DNA from: Microglena sp. YARC
Taxonomy: Eukaryota; Chlorophyta; Chlorophyceae; Chlamydomonadales; Chlamydomonadaceae
Direction: 5' to 3'
Assembly (NCBI GenBank): GCA_022414725.1
Contig: CM039465.1
Location: forward strand, 40,891,115-40,955,114
Length of the DNA: 64,000 bases
A program made the position numbers and the translations under genes. Shown piece by piece: positions 10,578 through 19,494 of this stretch. Under the pieces are notes generated by a model that was not told the origin of the DNA, searched no databases, and saw nothing but the letters and a program-made list of their open reading frames with translations. Within the stretch, counting starts at the first letter, position 1; the number at the start of each line of letters is the position of its first letter.

Positions 10578-12578
10578 GTGAGATCCATGTATAACCTCAG
10601 CATGACAGCTACTGAGCCACTACAAACATACCTCTCTCGCAGTTATGAGCTCTATACCTTGCTTCCCCAAGTGAATGGGGTCAGCAACACCTCCATCCCT
10701 GCATTCCTCAGCATAATTGTTCAAGGACTTACGCCTCGTCCAGAATACAATGGATTCAGGTTTTCCTTTCACAACTGTGTATGCCCTGATTTTGCCTCTT
10801 TCCAGACCCAGATCATCAGGTACCAAGTGTCTAACCAGATCTCTGACTCCAGCATCTCCCCAGAAGAGACTGAGCACATGGCAGCTGCTGCTTTCCAAGG
10901 CCGCCCAAGAAAGGACCGTCTCCCATCTACTCAAATGAAATGCTGGAACTGCAATGGCTATGGGCACAACTCAATCACTTGCCCTAGTCCCCTCACAGAG
11001 CTGAAGTACAGGCCCCCACCGTTCTCATCCACATCTGCACGTCGAGGATCTTCATCACCCCCCAAGGATGCAGCCAAGAGGTCCTCCAGCAAGTCCAAGT
11101 CTCCTAGGAGAGACAGCAGAGCATCTGCCAGAGACACCAGAGGACGCCGTGACAGACGTGGGCATGCCCACGTTGCAGGTGATGACTGTTCCACCTCCCA
11201 GTCCACCACAGACAATGAGGATGAGCACAACTTCATGGCCTTAACTTCTGATGACCCACAGCCCCTCCAGTTTGCTGACTCAAGAGGCAAGTCCAAACCC
11301 CTGTCTGACCCACATGCTCCCATAGATGACACTGCTTTCCCTGGACCCACACCTGATCCTGATTCTTGCCATAGTAGGAGAAATGAGTCTATGCCAGACC
11401 TAGTTTCCAGTGATGGCACTTCTGATGATGATGATGATAAGGGTGCTCATGCCCAGTTCCAGACAGCCCTCCTGACAGAGTGGATTTTAGACTGTGCAGC
11501 CCACTCCCACTGCACCAGTAACCCGTCCATCTTGCATGACATTCAGGATCTCCCCCAGCCCATTAGCCTCCACCTGGCAGACCTTGGAGCATCACCAATT
11601 CTCTGCCTCCAGAAGGGAAAAGCCAACATCAGGGGTCACCTTGGATCCCTGATCACACTCAACGATGTGCTCATAGCTCCACCCTTGACTGTGGTCAACA
11701 CACTCAGCCTGCATGCAGCACACAAACTCTGCCCCAACCTCCAACTCTATGCATCCAATGTTGCTGCTACCCTCTCCCTCCCCACTGCCAAGGGCTCCAA
11801 GACTATTCTCTTATGCCCTAAACGGCATGGACTCTACATCACTAGCACCTCTAGGATCCCTCCCTCTTCCCCACACCCCTGTAATCCCCTTCCTTCTGTC
11901 ATCATGATGGTCACCCAACAAGACCCCAAGAACATCTGCTACAATGATGATGCTGCTGCCACTTGCACCATTCCCCATGACACTGCCAGCAGCTCTAGCA
12001 GCCTACCAGACGTGGTTCCAGCAAATGGTGAGGATGACATGCCTGACCTTGTTCAACCCAACGTGCCCTCCATGATCCAGTCAGACAAGGGGGGGGAATT
12101 CTCACCACACCAACATGACCTGCTGGAAGATGACTTGTATACCACATCATCCCACGACTTCATCCCAGACACTGATTGCTCCACAGCCCCTAGCCAGCAG
12201 ATCCCCACTGTTCCCCATGATGAGCTGTGTAACCTGACAGAAGCACAAGCCAGAAGAGAGATGGACCTCCTGCTGGACCAAGCCAGAACCAGCTATGAGA
12301 GTCCCTATCCCATTGATGGACAAGGGTCCTGCACCCAACAAGAGCTATCCCAAGCCCTTAGATTTGACCAATGGATTCCCTCAGCTACTTCTCTCTCCCC
12401 TGATCAGCCCCTAGCCCATGTCAACATGAACACCCACCCAGTCCATTTCCTGAACAACTCTGGCCTCTCCAGGACCAAGTTTTGGAACCCTGCTGATACC
12501 CTCAACAATTCCCTTCCTCCCTTAGAGCCTTCAGCATCAGACCTAGACAGCCTGTCCCTATCCTCATTGCCCAGCTAG
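10578..12578 (+). CDS. Copia-type Gag/protease-like polyprotein, truncated, degenerate catalytic motif
   Basis: A 666-residue frame. Residues 1-110 resemble copia gag (RSMYNLSMTATEPLQTYL). A CCHC zinc knuckle of form C-X2-C-X4-H-X4-C lies at about 122-135. A Ser/Arg-rich and acidic linker follows. At about 302-308 is WILDCAAH, positioned like the copia protease W(I/L)LDSGA motif but with DCA in place of the catalytic D-S/T-G. Residues 501-508 (QSDKGGEF) resemble the integrase core xxDNGGEF motif, without the rest of the integrase fold. The C-terminus is unidentified. Family knowledge would expect integrase, RT and RNase H to follow, and they are absent. It probably supplies a Gag-like product at most. 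The retained long open frame in a recent insertion suggests some selection or very recent origin. Confidence 0.75.
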   Translation: MRSMYNLSMTATEPLQTYLSRSYELYTLLPQVNGVSNTSIPAFLSIIVQGLTPRPEYNGFRFSFHNCVCPDFASFQTQIIRYQVSNQISDSSISPEETEHMAAAAFQGRPRKDRLPSTQMKCWNCNGYGHNSITCPSPLTELKYRPPPFSSTSARRGSSSPPKDAAKRSSSKSKSPRRDSRASARDTRGRRDRRGHAHVAGDDCSTSQSTTDNEDEHNFMALTSDDPQPLQFADSRGKSKPLSDPHAPIDDTAFPGPTPDPDSCHSRRNESMPDLVSSDGTSDDDDDKGAHAQFQTALLTEWILDCAAHSHCTSNPSILHDIQDLPQPISLHLADLGASPILCLQKGKANIRGHLGSLITLNDVLIAPPLTVVNTLSLHAAHKLCPNLQLYASNVAATLSLPTAKGSKTILLCPKRHGLYITSTSRIPPSSPHPCNPLPSVIMMVTQQDPKNICYNDDAAATCTIPHDTASSSSSLPDVVPANGEDDMPDLVQPNVPSMIQSDKGGEFSPHQHDLLEDDLYTTSSHDFIPDTDCSTAPSQQIPTVPHDELCNLTEAQARREMDLLLDQARTSYESPYPIDGQGSCTQQELSQALRFDQWIPSATSLSPDQPLAHVNMNTHPVHFLNNSGLSRTKFWNPADTLNNSLPPLEPSASDLDSLSLSSLPS

Positions 12579-12610
12579 CTACCAAGTTCCCTGCCCTTCT
12601 AGCTGCTGAA

Positions 12611-13018
12611 ATGTCCAGGTTCCCCAGCAGACAGATGCACAACAGTCACTTCTCAGTCTGTGGACCCCTCCTCAAGCATGACAACAGATTGCAACACATG
12701 GTACACATATACCCCACTGTTTCCACAGCTGCCAGGCCCACCATTCAGTGGGCCATATGCCTACAAGCAGCTATGGTCCAAGCACATGCAAGGGTACTGG
12801 TTTCCTGGCCCAAGATGCTCATGCACCCCATCAGCTGTGTGTATCCTGGGGGCAGAGTAATGTGTGTCAACAACCTCAGCATGCACTGGAGCCCTATGGA
12901 TTTCACATTCATCAACATGCTGGACACCCCAAAATTTTCTAGGAAATCTTTCTCCACCCTCCTGGAGAAACTCCACACCCAGCTGGACCTTGATGGATAC
13001 CCAGCATCTGGCACCTAA
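12611..13018 (+). CDS. Second small open frame of the LTR element, unidentified
   Basis: A 135-residue frame (MSRFPSRQMHNSH ... DGYPASGT) begins 33 bp after the first frame's stop. All three frames across 12.6-13.0 kb are fairly open. It contains no RT motif and no recognisable envelope or integrase signature. It may be a decayed pol segment or a captured host sequence. The 680 bp from 13019 to the 3' LTR show no coding potential. Confidence 0.35.
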   Translation: MSRFPSRQMHNSHFSVCGPLLKHDNRLQHMVHIYPTVSTAARPTIQWAICLQAAMVQAHARVLVSWPKMLMHPISCVYPGGRVMCVNNLSMHWSPMDFTFINMLDTPKFSRKSFSTLLEKLHTQLDLDGYPASGT

Positions 13019-13690
13019 CTTTACCATAGTTGACATTCTTGTTTTAGCCATGAACACTCTAGGATTAATGTGATGCACTGTACTTCCCCATGTACTGCTG
13101 TTTTCTTGTTCTTTAGTATCTCTCTCTTAGCTTCTACAGCATGTCTACAATTCTCTAATTTAGGGTAATCCCAAATTATGGGGGGAAATCAGTCCTATCT
13201 GACAGACATCCTGGCAGCCCCACTGGCAGCTACCTGGCAGCTTCTCCTATGCCTCAGCCTGACTCCTATGCTGCCCTGACTCTTAAGCATAGTCCATAGC
13301 CTCCCATAGTATTAATAGTCTACTCTGAGTTAAAGCTACCTTATAGATGACTTTGGAAGTATCTCAGCATATCTCTCCATCTGGATTGATTACATGAGCC
13401 AGCGGGGGACGTCTACCTAAAAGAAGTTGCTTGCAGCAGTCAGTCTTTTATACTCCTAGTCCCTCTCATGCCTTCCCCTGCAGCCTTCCTGGGCCCTAGC
13501 AGACATTGACCTAAAGATCCCTGCCCTCAATGTGCCACACCCCTGTGGACTGTCCCAAATAATGTATTATTTACAGTTCCTCTTGCCAGCCGTTAGCATA
13601 TCTATTAGCCCTGTCAGCCTTTACACTCCTGTATTTTCTTTATGCCCCTCAGCTAATTCCAGGGATTCTTGTACCCAAGAATACCTTGAA

Positions 13691-13700
13691 TTGGGGGGGA
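13691..13700 (+). promoter_or_regulatory. Polypurine tract of the LTR element
   Basis: ttggggggga lies directly upstream of the 3' LTR start, the expected place for plus-strand priming. Confidence 0.8.
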
Positions 13701-13920
13701 TGTTATTGTCCGTCGAGTCGGACACTGAGTTGGCATAGCGCACGCGTGGTCCTGTGGCTCCAGGACCCGGGTTGCCTGCCGCCGGGCCATAGGCTAGCTA
13801 TGGCCCGCACGTGTCTTCGGAACCTTCCTGAAGACTTCCTTTTCTATATAGCCGCACGAGTTGCGATGATAAGCTATCTGCTCTTCAGTCTTCACTGTGT
13901 AACAACTCTATCGATTGAAA
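13701..13920 (+). repeat. 3' LTR
   Basis: Same 220-bp length as the 5' LTR with one substitution (gatgataagc versus gatgaaaagc). Followed by the CGTTT target duplication. Confidence 0.93.
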
Positions 13921-14044
13921 CGTTTTCCTTCAGTCTGCTCACCGTCTGCGGGCGTGCCGAGTATACACTGGTACACCACACTCCTGAGTACAGAATGTAA
14001 TCACACGGTTGTGACATTTTCAAGACACGTCCAGGGCCAGGACG

Positions 14045-14245
14045 CATTCTTAACTTGCCTCTTTGGATCTGCTTGCCATTTCTTTAAAGTTGTAAAAAGA
14101 TTTTCATCCCAGGAGGCGGCTCTCCCGACATAATCTTTGGCATCTATTGGAGGACTTGAAGTTGAACCTGGTTCCATAGCTTTAGCCAGCAATTTTGCTG
14201 CTCGCGCCGTCTTCGGCAGTAAAAATAAATTTACCAGGAAAACAA
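14045..14245 (-). other. Possible coding fragment, unidentified
   Basis: The minus strand is open for about 90 codons and reads LLPKTARAAKLLAKAMEPG, then IDAKDYVGRAASWDENLF and LKKWQADPKRQVKNAS. Composition is protein-like and A/T-rich in third positions. The middle part has a diverged relative at 7060-7125, which argues for a dispersed transposon-derived fragment rather than a host exon. No splice sites or family were recognised. Confidence 0.35.
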
Positions 14246-14323
14246 TGTAAACGCGAAAACTTGAACTTGGCTTACTTACATACATGCACTATCAATATTC
14301 GGGCCATTTACCGACTTTTGGCA

Positions 14324-14391
14324 GACCTCGTTACAGACCATTTACAGAGTTCCCTCTGTAAATGGTCTGTAAATGGTCTGTAACGAGGTAT
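14324..14391. repeat. Long inverted repeat (hairpin) with tandem tgtaaatggtc units
   Basis: The left arm (cctcgttacagaccatttac) and right arm (gtaaatggtctgtaacgagg) are nearly perfect complements around agagttccctct, with one extra 11-bp unit in the right arm. Related tgtaaa.gg.ctgtaa words continue to about 14520. It could fold as a strong hairpin; function unknown. Confidence 0.8.
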
Positions 14392-14579
14392 GTAAATGAC
14401 AGAGAGGACTCGTGGTATGTAAAAGGACTGTAACAAGTCTGTAAGTCCATCGGTACAGAGATTTTACCTAGCTGGCTCGCAGCCAGGTGTGTAAAAGGTC
14501 TGTAAACAGTTACGAAAGCCTGTTCAGAGCAACACATTATATTTCACAGATCTCGTCACAGTCCCTTTATACCAGGGGC

Positions 14580-15160
14580 CCCTGCTTAATACGGACACGG
14601 CCAGAGGGGAGGGGTGTCACGAGGAGGGGGTCCTGAGGGGGGCCTACGATTTCGACCATGTCCCGGTGCCATTCGGCCGGGAAGGGAAACTCTGCTCCGA
14701 GGCTTCGTGTATCAAAACAGACAAGATATGAAAACAGCGTTGGCTACAGTATTTACCGGTATACCGTACATCATGCAAAATTCACATTTCAGACAGGAAT
14801 GCAAAATGCAGCGGGACACATGCACATTTCAACAGCAGAACACCACCTGCGCGACAACCTGTCAAAAGGAATCAAACTGCCCACCATCGGCATCGGTCAG
14901 ACAAGCCGTGGGCAGCTGACAGTCAGGCGAGTAAATCGATTTGCCGTGCGTTTTATGAAGTACCCTATGCTCGTAACCGCCAGAAATCAGCCCCTCCCCC
15001 CCTCGGTTCCACATACCGGTAGTCTGGTACACTTCTTGTTAAATCATAGGGATGATATTAAATGCATGGCAAGCCTACGCCCTCAAGCTCACAATTTGAA
15101 TGCTGAATCAGATAAGAGTGCCTCTCGTTCTGGTAGGATTGCAATTGCTATATCCCCGTT
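14580..15160. other. Unassigned unique-looking sequence
   Basis: Both strands have short open frames without splice support or recognisable motifs. Two atttcagacagg-type acceptor-like strings occur but no exon could be built from them. Confidence 0.3.
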
Positions 15161-15164
15161 GGGA

Positions 15165-15350
15165 CAAACGACTGAGACAATGGTTGAGCTCCTTAAACGA
15201 AGAAGGTACCCCGTTCGAATCTCCATGGGTGCGCTTTAGTCTTTCGGTCGCTGTCGATCGCCATGGTAGCTTTGTCCAGGTGAAGTAGCAGCCCGTTACT
15301 AACCGCCGTAGCTCGGTGCTCCCTTAATACCACGCCCCACCAGGAGTTAT
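15165..15350 (+). mobile_element. tRNA-derived SINE copy 1
   Basis: The head resembles a tRNA with a decayed A box (caatggttgagctcc) and a B box (gttcgaatctc). The conserved body follows: gtcgctgtc, gccatggtagctttgtcc, tagcagcccgtt and ccttaataccacgccccacc, ending caggagttat. Seven copies share this order. Confidence 0.8.
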
Positions 15351-15439
15351 CGTTACTTTGAAATTGCTGTGATATGGTGGTTGATGGCAGAAGAGTGGTA
15401 GAAGATGAAATATATGTAATGTGCGATAATAATCGCACG

Positions 15440-15525
15440 ATTAAATAATCGTCCCAGATGAGATGATGATTTAATTACTTTGAGCAATTAAATGATCACT
15501 GTAACATCAACTCAGGGCCCCCGTC
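15440..15525 (+). repeat. Dispersed repeat family C, copy 1
   Basis: The block gatgatgatttaatta through aaatgatcactgta.ca ... ccccgt is repeated at 15826-15898. Two copies lie about 390 bp apart in the same orientation, with a palindromic taattNNNNaatta core. Confidence 0.6.
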
Positions 15526-15543
15526 AGTAAAACGATTGTTTGG

Positions 15544-15653
15544 GGCTCAGTTCATCAGTGCTTTTTCTTTTTAAGCCCTTCCAACTACGGTTGGGCAAGT
15601 CCCTTCAGCCTATTTGGCCTACCCCTGGACTGTAACATACATACATACATGTT
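15544..15653 (+). repeat. Dispersed repeat family D with (CATA)n tail, copy 1
   Basis: The order gttcatcagtgc, ttttaagcccttcc, gttgggcaagtccctt, agcctatttggcctaccc, ctggac and a (CATA)n tail recurs at 17330-17436 and 31028-31133, with a decayed copy at 38937-39010. The fixed 3' simple-repeat tail suggests retroposition (SINE or LINE 3' end). Confidence 0.75.
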
Positions 15654-15825
15654 GGAATGTCCTGTATACGGTGAGGAAAGAAATAGTTTTTTTAGAAACT
15701 GAAAATTGACCTGAATTGGTTAATAAAGGCTCCAGCATGAAGATGGTCATGAATCCTGGTTTCTGTAGAGAATGGAAATACCCTATAATTGTATAACTTG
15801 TATTTAAACAATGTGGTACGTATCC

Positions 15826-15900
15826 CATGTAGGATGATGATTTAATTATAATCGTATAATAAAATGATCACTGTAGCACGAATTCAGCCCCCCCGTGACA
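15826..15900 (+). repeat. Dispersed repeat family C, copy 2
   Basis: Matches 15440-15525 in gatgatgatttaatta, the aaaatgatcactgtagcac stretch and a C-rich end. The sequence from 15900 to 16365 shows nothing further I can name. Confidence 0.55.
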
Positions 15901-16368
15901 TTGTTTGTTGCTATCTCTGGTTGTCATTAGAACATTCTCTAGCATGGCTCTATTCACACAATTGTCGCCTTTCGGTCAACGATTTTATTCAAAAAGCCAA
16001 TACAATGTCTCAACCCTTGAGCCCATGTAGGTGATCTATTGAGTTCATTAAGGACCAAGTCGGAAGAGATGTTATCTCTATCGCCAAGAGCCTTTTTCAT
16101 AAACTTATTCTGAATAGTTTCTCATTTTCCAAGGCCTATGTTGACTCTGCCTGCTAACGGAGAACAGCCTGAAGGCTGGTAGACCATGTAATCAATCTCT
16201 ACTGCTAGCTCCGGCTTACGCAGTGGTGTCCTTAACTTCACGTCCTGCGAGTGGCACATTACTCATATGTAACAATTTCAATTTCAATTTAATCAATCTC
16301 CATCCAAATCTATCAACGGGGCCCATCAACCATGGCACCGGCGCATAAAACAAAACTATAAGGCCGGT

Positions 16369-16600
16369 AACAAGTCCTAGGCAGCGTCGCAAGCGACACA
16401 GAAAATTGACGGAGAGTGTTGGCTATCGGAACGGCAGGTGGCATCGGAATGGAGCAGACCGAAGCCAGTTAGTTACGAGACAGCCGGCTGACGTGTCAGG
16501 CTTCTTATCAGTCGTCGGTCGGACGGACAGACAGACGGACAACGGGGTGAATCTGGGAGCTCTTGCCCCCAAGAAGGGGGGGGCTTCGCCAAAGAATAAC
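16369..16600 (+). repeat. Dispersed repeat family A, copy 2
   Basis: Same order of conserved blocks as 1010-1226, here with gacggacagacagacgg in the middle and a G-run hairpin (gcccccaagaaggggggg) at the 3' end. Confidence 0.75.
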
Positions 16601-16904
16601 AGCTGAGGTCCTTCCTATTCGTAGGACTGGCCCCTCATGAAACATTGCTGCTTGGCGTGTTGGCTGACAACCAACCATGTGCTGTGGGCTGCGTGATCAA
16701 TCTCAATCAATATATCCATATATATAATAGAGCCTAGACGGATTGACTGCTACATCTACCGATGTCACTGGACGGGCCCCTAGCGTGCTTGGATCACGAT
16801 TCTGGTTGGATTTATGTAGTCGGATGACCGACGAATTTTTGTATCAAACATAATGGCACATCAAATTATTTATGTTTCTTGTCTTCTTTGTGCATGATGT
16901 CCAT

Positions 16905-16969
16905 AAGTCCCCCTTGACTCCGTCAAAACAAGGGCACCTTTGGAGTCCAGTAGGGCACCAGGAAAATGT

Positions 16970-17014
<45 letters not shown>
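16905..17014 (+). repeat. Dispersed repeat family E with (ATC)n tail, copy 1
   Basis: gggcacctttggagtccagtagggcaccaggaaaatgta is followed by about 14 atc units (16971-17014). The same sentence, shorter, occurs at 20382-20432. A fixed unit plus simple tail suggests a retroposed element. Confidence 0.65.
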
Positions 17015-17054
17015 ATCGTCAACGTGGACCATACCCCTACAGCACACGCATCCC

Positions 17055-17239
17055 CGTTCAACGAATGGCTCGATGGCAGAGCTCCTTGAATGACAAATGG
17101 GTTCGAATCCCCACGGGTGCGCCTTGGTGTTTGCGGTTGCTGGCAACCGCCATGGTAGCTTTGTCCAGGTAAAATAGCAGCCCGTTCCCTACCGCCGAAA
17201 GACGGGGATCCCTTAATACCACGCCCCAGCAGGCGTTAT
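17055..17239 (+). mobile_element. tRNA-derived SINE copy 2 (best preserved)
   Basis: Clear polymerase III internal promoter: A box tggctcgatgg with following cagagc (about 17065-17080), and B box gggttcgaatccc (about 17099-17111). The body runs to ccaggcgttat-like agcaggcgttat. The head folds like a tRNA, but the body and multi-copy nature make it a SINE rather than a functional tRNA gene. Confidence 0.88.
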
Positions 17240-17329
17240 CGCTACGGCACACGCAGCTGCGCCCAAACAAAACTATGGAAAACTACCACAACTGCTATAA
17301 AAAACACTGAAGGCTGATAAACGATGTGA

Positions 17330-17436
17330 CCCAGGGGTTCAGTTCATCAATGCTTTTTAATTTTAAGCCCTTCCTATCATTGTTGGGCAAGTCCCTTTAG
17401 CCTATTTGGCCTACCCCTGGACAGTAATATACATAC
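17330..17436 (+). repeat. Dispersed repeat family D, copy 2
   Basis: Begins ggggttcagttcatcaatgc and ends ctggacagtaatatacata. It shows the uninterrupted form of the sequence that MITE copy 3 entered at 30833. Confidence 0.75.
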
Positions 17437-17459
17437 AACCAAAGTATCTCCTAATGGTA

Positions 17460-17690
17460 AGCGATGAATGGAGACATGGAATCGCTAACCCATTAGATGA
17501 AATGTAACTGCTCGTAGCTTTTCCCTAGTTTTTTCATGTGTTTATTGATCGTGCTACGAGCAGCTATATTTCAGCAAAGTGTTTATTTCAGCAATGTGTT
17601 TATTTATCGTGCGACGAGCAGCTATATTTCTTGAATGGAGACATGGAAACGCTAACCCATTAGCTGAAATGTAGCTGCTTGTAGCCGAAA
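17460..17690. repeat. Imperfect inverted/direct repeat (gctacgagcagctatattt words)
   Basis: gaatggagacatgga..cgctaacccattag occurs at 17467 and 17634, and gctcgtagc / gctacgagc words are inverted between them (17511, 17552, 17608, 17677). The structure resembles a decayed palindromic (MITE-like) element. Confidence 0.55.
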
Positions 17691-17919
17691 ATAAAATGTA
17701 TGGTAGAGCAGGATATGACCCGCCCAGCTTCTTCTTTTCTGTCCTTGACAAGTCTTCAAACTGTCCAAGTCTTTGTGATCGCGTGCTGTGGTCAGGAGTG
17801 TGGTGTAGTAGAGATTATACTACCCACGATTACTCCGCCTGCAGACGGTGAGCAGGCTGAAGGCCGTGAAATAATCCGCCTAAAGACGATGAAATAAATC
17901 GCCCTGGTCCTGCTTTTCC

Positions 17920-18025
17920 ACCTAGTCCTTCTCCTTTCAAAATACTTTTCAAAATACTTTTCCACCTAGTCCTCCTTTCAAAATACTTTTCCACCTAGAC
18001 CTTCTCCTTTTCAAAATACGACAGA
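17920..18025 (+). repeat. Short tandem repeat cttttccacctagtcc
   Basis: Three to four ~30-bp units of cctttcaaaatacttttccacctag. Confidence 0.8.
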
Positions 18026-18204
18026 CAGCATAATCAAGTGTCAGTCTCAGGGTACTACATTGGGTCATTTTGGGTTGCTTCAAAAGCGCAACTACCTCCT
18101 TTTGGGTTGCCCTTTTGACTCAACCGAAAACGAAAATGATTGGGTGCCAGTCTTTGTGTTCCTTTGGTCGAGGGTCGGTAAATCCCACCAACCCCAAGGG
18201 CGCC

Positions 18205-18292
18205 TACTCTTTTGTAAGAGTGGCAACCCCATTCAAACTGAATCCTCTGTTTCGCTGGTTTGTGTCCTGGGTTGAAATTACTTTCACAACTA
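18205..18292 (+). repeat. Dispersed repeat family B, copy 2
   Basis: gtaagagtggcaaccccattcaaactgaatcc through ctttcacaactaaa matches 7750-7865. It abuts family A copy 3. Confidence 0.6.
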
Positions 18293-18293
18293 A

Positions 18294-18512
18294 ACAAGTC
18301 CTATGCAGCGTCGCAAGCGACGCGGAAAATTGGCGGAGTGTGTTGGCAACGGAACGAAAGGTGGCAACGATGGAGCTGACCGAAGCGAGTTAGTTTCGGA
18401 CCTTTAGCTGACGTGTCAGGCTTCAATTCTTTTTTTCTTTTTCGGTTGGACGGACAAATGGGTAAACATGGGGGCTCCCGCCCCCTTGAAGAGGGGGCTC
18501 CGCCAAAAAATC
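18294..18512 (+). repeat. Dispersed repeat family A, copy 3
   Basis: Same block order as the other two copies. Ends gggggctcccgcccccttgaagagggggctccgcc, a strong hairpin (given in two halves: gggggctcccgccccc and gagggggctccgcc). Confidence 0.75.
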
Positions 18513-18889
18513 TTACTCGTGCGAGAACAACACTGTTTATTTTTTGGGGTACGCTTAGCAGCTCTTAGGCAGCTCCCTTTCCCTATCCTTGAGCCAAACC
18601 TTCACTAGCTAGTGCGTCTGAAAGCTGATATGGCAAGCATTGGGTTTGACGCAGTGAATGGCTATTGGAGCTGGCGGGAAGCTGCCTTGAGTAGCCAAAA
18701 GTGAAACAATGGAAAACAAGTTAACCCACAAGCTAACACAAACGGCTGTCATATCCACAGCAGTCTTGCTGCCACTGGATAAACGCCGACAAACAACAAT
18801 AAAACTGAGGGGCGGTCGTTTTTTTCTTTTCTCTAGGCCGTGAATGCTAGCTTCTAGCCAACTGCCCTGACTCGCCGTCAAACCAAAGA

Positions 18890-19275
18890 AGCTGCTGGTG
18901 ATGGGCGAGAAGAAGATCTGCTGCTGCTGCCTGCTGGCTAGAAGCTAATGTTGATGGCTGAAGAGAAGACCCCTGCCTGCAACCTCACTGCTCTGTTCTC
19001 CCCTTATTACTCAGTGGCTGGCCTGTGGAGCTGGCTAGAAGCTGCTGTTGATGGCCGAAGAGAAGACCGCTTCTGGCTGCCTCACTGCTCTGTTCTTCCC
19101 TTATTACTATGTGGCTAAACTGTGGAGCTGGCTAGAAGCTGCTGTTGACGGCGGAAGAGAAGACCCCTGCCTGCAACCTCACTGCTCTGTTGTCCCCTTA
19201 TTACTCGGTGGATGACCTGTGGAGCTTGCTAGAAGCTGCTGTTGATGGCCAAGAAGAAGACCCCTTGTAGCTACC
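18890..19275 (-). repeat. Tandem copies of the MCTP-like last-exon 3' end
   Basis: About three 125-bp units (ggctagaagctgctgttgatgg ... cctcactgctctgttctccc ... ttattactcagtgg). On the coding (minus) strand each unit contains an altered version of the final codons and stop region of the exon at 19276-19494 (aacagagaattgaggtagc there, aacagagcagtgaggttgc in the units). The terminal exon's 3' end has therefore been tandemly duplicated downstream. Confidence 0.7.
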
Positions 19276-19494
19276 TCAATTCTCTGTTCTGCCATTGTTA
19301 CTTGGTGATTTATGAGACGGCAACTTCACATTTCGGAATGCTGGCAGCCGTGAGAAGAACGCCAGTGGGGCAGGTGGCTCAGGGTCCCTGAACTGGGGGG
19401 GTCTTAGGACAAAGGCCCCCACAATGGCCAGAAGGACAGACATGCCCAACAGGTAGAAAGCGATACTGATGGCGGAACACACAGCCATGAAAAT
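19276..19494 (-). CDS. MCTP-like gene, last exon (second membrane hairpin and tail)
   Basis: Acceptor gtttgtcctgcag, then 72 codons and TGA. It begins IFMAVCSAISIAFYLLG, followed by MSVLLAIVGAFVLRPPQF, RDPEPPAPLAFFSRLPAF and a basic/polar end NNGRTEN. MCTP proteins end the same way: a second hydrophobic hairpin, then YVLRHPRFR..PS.PLNFFRRLP. This match is the strongest family evidence in the window. Phase 0 matches the ATG-ending exon at 21112. Confidence 0.88.
   Translation of the reverse strand: MFMAVCSAISIAFYLLGMSVLLAIVGAFVLRPPQFRDPEPPAPLAFFSRLPAFRNVKLPSHKSPSNNGRTEN

Larger units (their letters stand above)
9323..13920 (+). mobile_element. Non-autonomous Ty1/copia-like LTR retrotransposon
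   Basis: Two 220-bp LTRs (9323-9542 and 13701-13920) differ at one base (a/t at about position 174 of the LTR). They are bounded by an exact 5-bp target duplication CGTTT (9318-9322 and 13921-13925). A purine tract ttggggggga (13691-13700) abuts the 3' LTR, and a primer-binding-like ggttatcggcccgacc follows the 5' LTR. The interior carries a broken gag start, a gag-like/protease-like frame with a CCHC knuckle, and a remnant integrase motif. I find no reverse transcriptase or RNase H. The near-identical LTRs imply a recent insertion mobilised in trans. It probably sits in an intron of the plus-strand gene at 6892. Confidence 0.92.

Noticed and set aside
10578..12578. Interpretation of the long frame as a host gene
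   Set aside because: It lies between matched LTRs with primer and polypurine sites, and carries a copia-type knuckle and protease-position motif.
9323..13920. An envelope-bearing retrovirus-like element
   Set aside because: No membrane protein, RT or integrase was found. The features fit a defective Ty1/copia relative.
17055..17239. Functional tRNA gene, because of clear A and B boxes
   Set aside because: The acceptor stem does not close and the sequence continues into a body shared by seven copies, which indicates a SINE.
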